DNA of 64,000 nucleotides from Allolobophora icterica (lineage: Eukaryota; Annelida; Clitellata; Crassiclitellata; Lumbricidae), in the NCBI GenBank assembly GCA_963556255.1, contig OY744604.1, positions 95,167,375-95,231,374 of the forward strand, given 5' to 3'. Below, piece after piece: positions 57,236 through 64,000 of the stretch. The stretch's first letter is position 1, and each line of letters opens with the position of its first letter. The position numbers and the translations under genes are program-made. Below the pieces are notes generated by a model. That model was not told the DNA's origin, made no database searches, and saw nothing but the letters and a program-made list of their open reading frames with translations.

Positions 57236-58155
57236 CGGAATCATAAACCAAGGATTATAGAACCCACACCGCAACTTCATGGCCTGACCTCTAGCAACGA
57301 GTTTCCTTAACGAGCCTCATAATCCCTTTGCCTTCGATTCTGCTTAGGTTTGTATTGTATATTGGAGACCTTTTCTCTGATGTACTAAAAGACTATTGTT
57401 CAAATCGTGCGCTGTAAGCATAGCATTTCTTGTAGCTGTATTTAGCCGACATGCAGCTCAAGTGAAGAGTTTAATGGAATTTCCCTTTTAGAGCTAAACG
57501 GTTCAGGACGACGATCAGAGTCAACCCTTCTGACCTGACGCAGCGCTCGATAAAAAGCTCATACTTAGTTTTTAAGTGGCGCTTAAACAATCTCTGAGCC
57601 TAACGACTATTATTAACTGCAGCTCATACCACCATGTTAAACCAATCTTCTATTTTCACTTCTGTTTTATTCTGCGAGTCTTCAATTCTTTTTGTTCCTT
57701 TATGGTTACCTGCTCATGTCCCAAATGAGACAGGAACGAAATCAGTGACATCAACAGACTGTAATAGGCTTCGAGTCAATTGAATTTTCGTCATTCAGGA
57801 CAGACTGATATTAACATCAGTGATAGCTGGGAAAGGAGAAAGTAACTAACTAATCTTTACAACTGAATGCCCCAACAGATCCCAAAGAACTTCAGTGTTG
57901 CCTCACAAAAAGTAACTTCAAGCAGCCACACTTATACCTGAGGAGAGGTGTCACTAAATTTTAACTTGAGGAAAATGTAAGCAATAAATTGTAAATAATT
58001 CAATGTTCCTAAAAACAAACTTTCGGATAAGGTTTCCAACCCATTACAAGTATATCCCAATTTGCATGTTCAAGAGTAATTGACTCCAAAGTAGCAAATA
58101 CAATACTTCTTTTATTAAAAAACAATAAATTCACATAAAAACAATGTAATATACA

Positions 58156-61100
58156 TCAAGAAAGAGATGAAACAGTCTCAAATGTTTGCTGATTGCTTTC
58201 TGTTTCTGTCCTGTGATTGGAATACATGAGATGAAAAACAATGCCGTTACTCAGTCGTGGAATTTCACTTTCCGGAGAGTGAACTCGGACAGGACTACGA
58301 AACGGATTCACCTGTCCCTCGGAAATTCTTGTCTTGCCAGCCTTTTCAAACTGTTCTCGAGTGTATTCTACAGCTGGACAACAGTAATCGGTGAAGTAGG
58401 CTGGCGTTCCTTTTATCTGAAATTGAACAGAACATTTAAACATCTTACCCTGATCAATGCAATCTGCCACCATCTCATTTCTCTCAATTAAAACATAACT
58501 GACCATAATACACCCCTTCAGTTGCCTTCTCTCTCTCGATTTCTTTCTGCCAGACCTTGTTCTTTAGTCGGATTCTTTCGACAACCCTTCTGACTTGACT
58601 CATCGTCCGTGAACAAGTTTGTTCATACTTCGGGTTGAAAGATATTTTAGATCAAGCACAGACGTGAAAGTAAATAACCCCAGCTGTGATAGCTTTGTTA
58701 CAGAGCTCAACAAATACATGAATAAATGAACATATATGCGTATAATAAATATATACTATTCTACTATGTCTGTGTATCTGTACACAGTATATGAACAAAT
58801 ATAAACGTAATAGAATACAATAATAAATACAACAAAAAATAAAATAAAAAATGTCCAACTTGCCTCTAGCAGTTCAATTGTTCGAAGCCAAGATTCGTAT
58901 GCAGGAAGGCCAGCATTGAATCCTAAAAACAATCCATGCAAAAGAATTGAAAATAGACTACCACATCAAACAACATTTCTTAAATAAAGATATAAATATA
59001 AAAAATATACATACAAACATAAGTGTATATATCTTCATTTGATAACCTCTCTGAACAATTCCTCTGAAATGACAGTGCTTGTGAAAAAGCTGATGCGCTT
59101 CAGAAATTTTGAGTTTCCGATTACAGTTACGTGTACCAACCTACAACCAGATGTGGATTTGTAAGGTTGGTCAATTGATGATAGAGTCCCTTTCTTAGGT
59201 TTATTTTCATACGAGTTAAGGTAAAGCTTCTGCCATCTTGTTCGGCTGAAATCGACGGTCCAATCAGAGTAAGATTGAAGTTTGTGTTTGGAATGAGATG
59301 TGCCAACTCCTGCAAACAAACATTTCACATTACATGTTCAACAAACTCACATGTTATACCTTCTACATTAATTCAATACTGTAACACACCACACCTGACA
59401 TAGAAGGAGCAGAAAATGGAATTGTTTGTTTGAAACCATCAAATGATCCAGCTGGGAAGTCTGCAACAGCGTGGTTTAACTAGCCAGTTGTTGATTTACA
59501 CACATGCACCAGAGCATCGCACAAACAGATCCATTGAAATTTTTCTGAGCTAGTCAATCTGTTGCCTCGATACATGGCACACTACCACATGCACTTCTTG
59601 TGTTGAAAATCAGCCCTACTCAGCAATATCAGGTTTTCTTCATAAAACTCCTCTCTTTCACCTGGGCCGAGCTGAGAGCACCTCTTGGTATGTGTGTAAT
59701 TTCTGTTTAATGACAATGCATCATAGCAAGACGATTAGCGTCCTCCTCCTCCAGGCTTGGGACTGGCATTTCCAGAGTACGAGCAGTGGAGGCAAATATT
59801 CTCAAGGGGCCCTATATAAATGCTCAGAATGAATGACTGCATGAATGGCTATCTAACTTACCTAAGGATAATTATGTGAATTAAGGTTCTGCAACTTTAT
59901 TTTGTGTTGAGTAAAAGAGAGCAGTAGGCTACATACATGAAATAGAAGACTTATAATTGTCCAATGCATAAAAAGACTCCACACATATTTATAGGCTTTT
60001 TCATATGCACATATATATCATACTCAATCACACATAATCGATTCTAACCTCAAAAGCATATAATATGTTGGCTTCCTTTTCGACTCCAATGATGTGTATA
60101 TTGCACATGCTGCAGTCACCTAGGGACAGGGTTCGAGACAGAAGTGGATCTGTAAACAACACAAATCATGAGTACACCCTAAGCATGAGATGACAAAAAA
60201 ATCATAAAAGAATCAGTTGTTTAGCTACAAGATCGCCACCTACTTACCACAACATTACCACATTTATTTTAATCAATTAATAATCAAAAAAATCATCACA
60301 AATCTCTAGGATGATGAGTGACTTACCACTAATATTTTAATGGTGGATTACTCACATACTTCTTTGTCAGAAATTGCATAATTATTTATTTACTCCAGCC
60401 ATACGAGAATTTCCTTTAACCACCAGTTTACATATTCATCCTTCCATCCACCCAAACCCACCCACCCACCTAAACAACTATGGAAGCTTTGTTGCCCCAT
60501 CTCAAATTTGCCTGGTCGCAGTAAACTTTGCTTCGTATATTGAGGTGAACTTGATAAACTGTTCTTTATTGGGGAAGTTGGACTGAGAGCACCTCTGAGT
60601 AGGTACCTTGGAGGGATACTATGTAAGACCTCTGAATGAATGAATGAATACGTAACTGTTAGAGTCAGTCAAGTAAGACTGAACTTACAGTCTTCAGTGA
60701 TACAGTGACTCAATATGTAGTACAGAGTAAGCGGCCACTGAAGAAGAATGCAGATCGGGGAGTTGACGTTGAACCCTCTCAGCTCATAGTATCTCCTCCA
60801 GTTCATCAAATCACATGATACTGTAACGATATCTTCCTGAAGAGCAATGGCCTCCCACGGGAGAACATAGTCACTCTCCACGTTTATCAACTGACCTAAA
60901 ATCACAGAAGCTTATCAGTTAGTAATATAAATTTGCAAATTAAGCTGATCCTGCACTGCTTAAAGCAGACCACATAACAAGTTATGCACATCATACACAC
61001 AAATTTTTTCTATCTGACGGATAGCTAAATACAGAGTGCTTCAGATATGTTCTTTAGAAAGTCTACAGAAATCTTCTGTTACAAAGTTCTACAGTACAGA

Positions 61101-63074
61101 ATAAATATGCCTGTCAAAATCAAACAGGTCAGTGAAGCCAAAAGTCTGGCAACAGAAGTTATACAAGTTGAAGAAATGAGTCTTAAATAGATTTGATTTT
61201 TGTATCTTAAAAGAACGGACAAAATAGACAAAACGGGACAGGGCAATTTTTTCAGTAAGCCAAGCAAGACCCTCTGAGAGTCTAACGCGGTCCTGATTAG
61301 AGGCACAAGAGTCAAGAGACAGCGTGGCATGTATCCCTGCTTGCATTGACAGTAAATTGTTAACTCAGAAACTATTGTATCAAAGAAAAATGAACATCAT
61401 ACCAAACTGAGGTGATTCAGGTATCTCAAATCGCCACAGTCCTTGACCTTGAACACCCTGTTGAGTTAAAAACAACGCATACATCTTCATGTCGAAATCA
61501 AATGATGTGGTTTCTGAAATACAACATATTTAATATAAACATAATTAATATATTTCATCTTAAAAAGATCTCTGCGCATGTGTTTTTACAGAGTTAATTA
61601 ATGTTATATTCCACAGCCGAGAGTGTTACTGCATGTAGGGACCTAGAGGAAGTTTCACTGGAAGTTAAGTATGTACCGGTAGTCTTAATTTGCATCTTAC
61701 AAACGCATATATATTACATGGCGTCTAACCTAATCCAATGACCAGGGACGTATCTAGCGTTGGGCTTGGGGGGGCTGAAGCCCCCCCAAACGAAGTTGAA
61801 GCCCCCCCAAACAAGTCAGGCCGTTGTATGCTTACGGCTAAAATTCGTATGAAAACTGTATAAATGTTGCCATGCTCAAGGCTTAAGCCCCCCAAACGAA
61901 AAATCCTAGTTACGTTGCTGCCAATGACAGAACCTCTATGGCACCACTGTCATAATGATAAAGGTATCAGTCGATGGTAACCATTAGTCAAAATCATTGT
62001 GCAAGTCAAATTCCAGGACGAGTCCAGTTGAAAGACACGAAGGGAGTCCGAGAATACCACATGTAGAATTGCTACAATTAGTTCCCGGAACTGCCATTGC
62101 CTCTAATCTCTCAAATCGAAACTGGTCACTAAGCTACCAGTGCCTTCATTCACGTAATATTTTGCTCACGTTGTAATCAAGGTTTGTGAGTTTCTATTTG
62201 ACGAAGGCATCAGTAGTAGGACAGGAGCAACACTTGCTTATAAGGTGCTTATGAGTCACAGTGCAACTGACTAACAGTCTAACAATCAGTCGAAGTTAGA
62301 TCAGCAGTTCTTTACTTACTATCTGCTTGAAATGTGTCTCTAATGTTGCATGACGTCACGTAATAATTTTCATTTTAAATGGTGTATGTTTGTATGGGCA
62401 AATGCCACATTGAAAGTCGTTGGTTTCAAAGTCTATGACCAGTTTATGACAAGTCATTAAGTCTCCCCAGTTGCTAACTCATTAAGTCAATCCTTAACAA
62501 CTGACTCCAGAGATTGGTTACCATAACTGGTGCAATAGAAGAGAAATTCAAGCATTAAATGTGTTGTTTTTAGGCATAGGCTATGTTACTAGACATAATA
62601 ATATGTCGGCCTGTGTCAAATAGACAAATGTAAACAAAGGTAAATGTTGACACCTCACCGTGAGACCAGGAAAATGGAAATTTCATGAATTCTGCTGATT
62701 GGCTCATAATCTGTTTGAGTCTAGAACACCAGGTGGCAGCATGGTATGCACAGTCGGATGCATCTGAAGCCCGTAACAGACATTCACTGCTGCAATAATT
62801 AACCGCTTTGCAGTCTGGGCTACAAATCAACAATGCACACTTCGTTTATTTACATCACAAGCCATAATCACAAATTCCTCTAAAGGGCTATGAATATGCC
62901 AGGTTTGTCTTCCCAGAATTAAAAAAAGTTAATAATCTCGTTTAGTCTTTCGAGATCACGATAGCGGTAAACGTGCTTACATCGGAAACCGTGCACCATA
63001 ACGTACCATGGTAGACATCGTTGCTTCGGAATCTTTCGGTTACAAACGCAGCAAATTCGAAACGTCTTCGGCAT
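58156..63074 (-). CDS. MYND zinc-finger protein of the MSS51/ZMYND15 type, 378 residues, eight exons
   Basis: Minus-strand exons: 63074-63007, 62819-62659, 61513-61403, 60895-60689, 60149-60049, 59309-59141, 58922-58864, 58416-58156. All phases agree, from ATG to TGA. The MYND finger is split by the first intron: C8, C11, C23, C26, C32, C36, H49 and C54 fit the C-C-C-C-C-C-H-C pattern (CCVCNRKIPKQRCLPCPDC, YCSSEC). The rest matches the C-terminal domain of MSS51/ZMYND15 proteins: FPFSW, WRRYYELRGFNVNSPI, QWPLTLYYIL, NIHIIGVEKE, LTLIGPSIS, RKGLYHQL, HLVVGFNAGLPAYESW, PAYFTDYC and NPFRSPVR. It lacks the longer N-terminal part of the vertebrate proteins. The intron after 58864 uses a GC donor (AG|GCAAGT). 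The molecular role is not established here. Confidence 0.88.
59640..59838 (+). repeat. SINE/LINE-tail-like fragment in an intron
   Basis: Contains GAGAGCACCTCTTGG and GGGGCCCTATATAAATGCTCAG with (GAATGA) end. A similar fragment is at 60580-60652 (GAGAGCACCTCTGAGTAGG and GAATGAATGAATGAA). Both resemble the 3' end of the SINE at 10187. Confidence 0.45.
61743..61920. mobile_element. hAT MITE (178 bp)
   Basis: Ends CAGGGACGTATCTAG and CTAGTTACGTTGCTG, with GCCCCCC blocks inside; perfect duplications CCAATGAC at 61735-61742 and 61921-61928. It lies in the second intron of the MYND gene. Confidence 0.92.
61930..62655 (-). other. Rest of the second intron of the MYND gene
   Basis: No further exon, repeat array or RNA gene seen, apart from GGTATCAGTCGATGG at about 61960, which weakly resembles the ~85-bp repeat. 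Confidence 0.5.
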
Positions 63075-63728
63075 ATTTTATTTCTCGCAATAAACTTAAA
63101 AAGTTCTGAACTAGTAAACTTTTAGAACGTAGTTTTTGTTTAATAAAATTCTTTACTTTGCAAACCGGAAATGCCACCAAAGACTGGTATCAAGGTAGAG
63201 CGGTGCCTCGTATTTTCGAAAATGTGTCTGAATTTATTATAAATCTGAAAATATTTCCGTCAATTTTGAATCCAGTTGAGTAGAGTACATAATGACTCGA
63301 TTTTATTTTATGCGCAGACAAATGTCAAATTTAAAGGCCCGCTGTAGAGTTTGGAGCTGTGCTTGTAGGCCTATGACAAGTAGGCTGATGAAAATTTGTA
63401 ACGTGAAATGTAGAAGTCATAGGCCTATTCCAGTAATTTGCTATTAGGCCTATGTTTCCGCTAATTCTTAAGCAAATCATACTGCAAGTTGTTATGCAAC
63501 ACCAGAAGCAAAATAAAAATCTAGAGGTAGGCCTCTACAAAAACCTATTAAAAGAGCATGTTTACACACACACATGACTTGTGGATCCCATTCGGTCTCA
63601 GTGAATGTTGACTGTCTAGGTGAAAGATTGACTGCAAAACACTTGTTGCTTCAAACATTCCCGTGAACTCCTCTAAGCTAGGGTTAACATTTATAGGGGT
63701 TCAAGCTTTTAGCCTAGGCACCTACATG
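63075..63728 (-). other. Upstream region of the MYND gene
   Basis: Includes the presumed promoter and 5' UTR. No clear TATA box or CpG-rich block is visible near the start. GGCCTA-type short repeats are frequent at 63365-63530. Confidence 0.4.
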
Positions 63729-63730
63729 TA

Positions 63731-64000
63731 CAGGGTGGTCCAAAATAAACCGCACAATGATAAATTGATAGTACTTTAGTCAGACCAATTCAAATATAAC
63801 CGTGAAAATTCACAAAAACACAGCAATTATTTTTACTGTAACATTACATGGATGGATTTCGTTACATAAAATGTTCAATGTGTCCTCCTTGCTGCTGGAC
63901 AACGCATTGAAGCCGACGACGCCATTGATCAATTGCGCGGTCAATGAAACGCTGTGACAGCTTGGTCCACTCTGTGACGATTGTTTCTTTCAGCTGATCC
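63731..64000 (-). mobile_element. Tc1/mariner-like element, truncated by window end
   Basis: Begins with TA then CAGGGTGGTCCAAAATAAAC, a mariner-type end with TA target. A minus-strand frame from the window edge to the stop at 63862-63864 encodes LKETIVTEWTKLSQRFI then IDQWRRRLQCVVQQQGGHIE, the C-terminal block of DDxD/E mariner-like transposases. The remainder is outside the window. Confidence 0.85.

Overview
This is a window of an animal (metazoan) nuclear genome. Three protein-coding genes are split by GT-AG introns, the introns are long and AT-rich, and microsatellites and transposon relics are everywhere. Nothing here is prokaryotic: no operons, no CRISPR, no rRNA. The gene set fits a bilaterian or other invertebrate and the repeats look like those of marine invertebrates, but I cannot fix the phylum.

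Region 1 (1-24.4 kb, + strand) is the 3' end of a spectraplakin (MACF1/dystonin/shortstop family). Nineteen exons join in one continuous frame into the last 1090 residues: spectrin repeats, an EF-hand pair, a GAS2 microtubule-binding domain and a Gly/Ser/Arg-rich basic tail. Its introns carry minisatellites, tRNA-derived SINEs, hAT-type elements with 8-bp target duplications, and a 3.5-kb long-TIR transposon that itself contains a hAT insertion.

Region 2 (24.4-46.8 kb) is a transposon graveyard with deep nesting. A 9.7-kb element (TIR CATAGGCGCCGACT, 8-bp duplication GTCTAAAC) sits in an older repeat. Inside it are a hAT relic and a 7.1-kb Mutator-like (MULE) element with matching TIRs, an 8-bp duplication and an apparently uninterrupted five-exon, 772-residue SWIM-type transposase. 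To its right, two oppositely oriented copies of another transposon gene form a fold-back, further broken by hAT elements, a MITE and a LINE. Several LINE 3' fragments (one RTE-like) are also present.

Region 3 (47.1-63.1 kb, - strand) has two complete genes: a 424-residue leucine-rich-repeat protein with Lys-rich ends (9 exons) and a 378-residue MYND zinc-finger protein of the MSS51/ZMYND15 type (8 exons). An approximately 1.9-kb satellite made of 11- and 16-bp units lies in the last-but-one intron of the LRR gene. The window ends inside a Tc1/mariner-like element.

I found no clearly new cellular system. The best leads are the possibly intact MULE, the nested stack, the two-unit satellite with a 672-bp higher-order period, an unnamed multi-copy repeat of about 85 bp, and a SINE/LINE pair that share a 3' tail.
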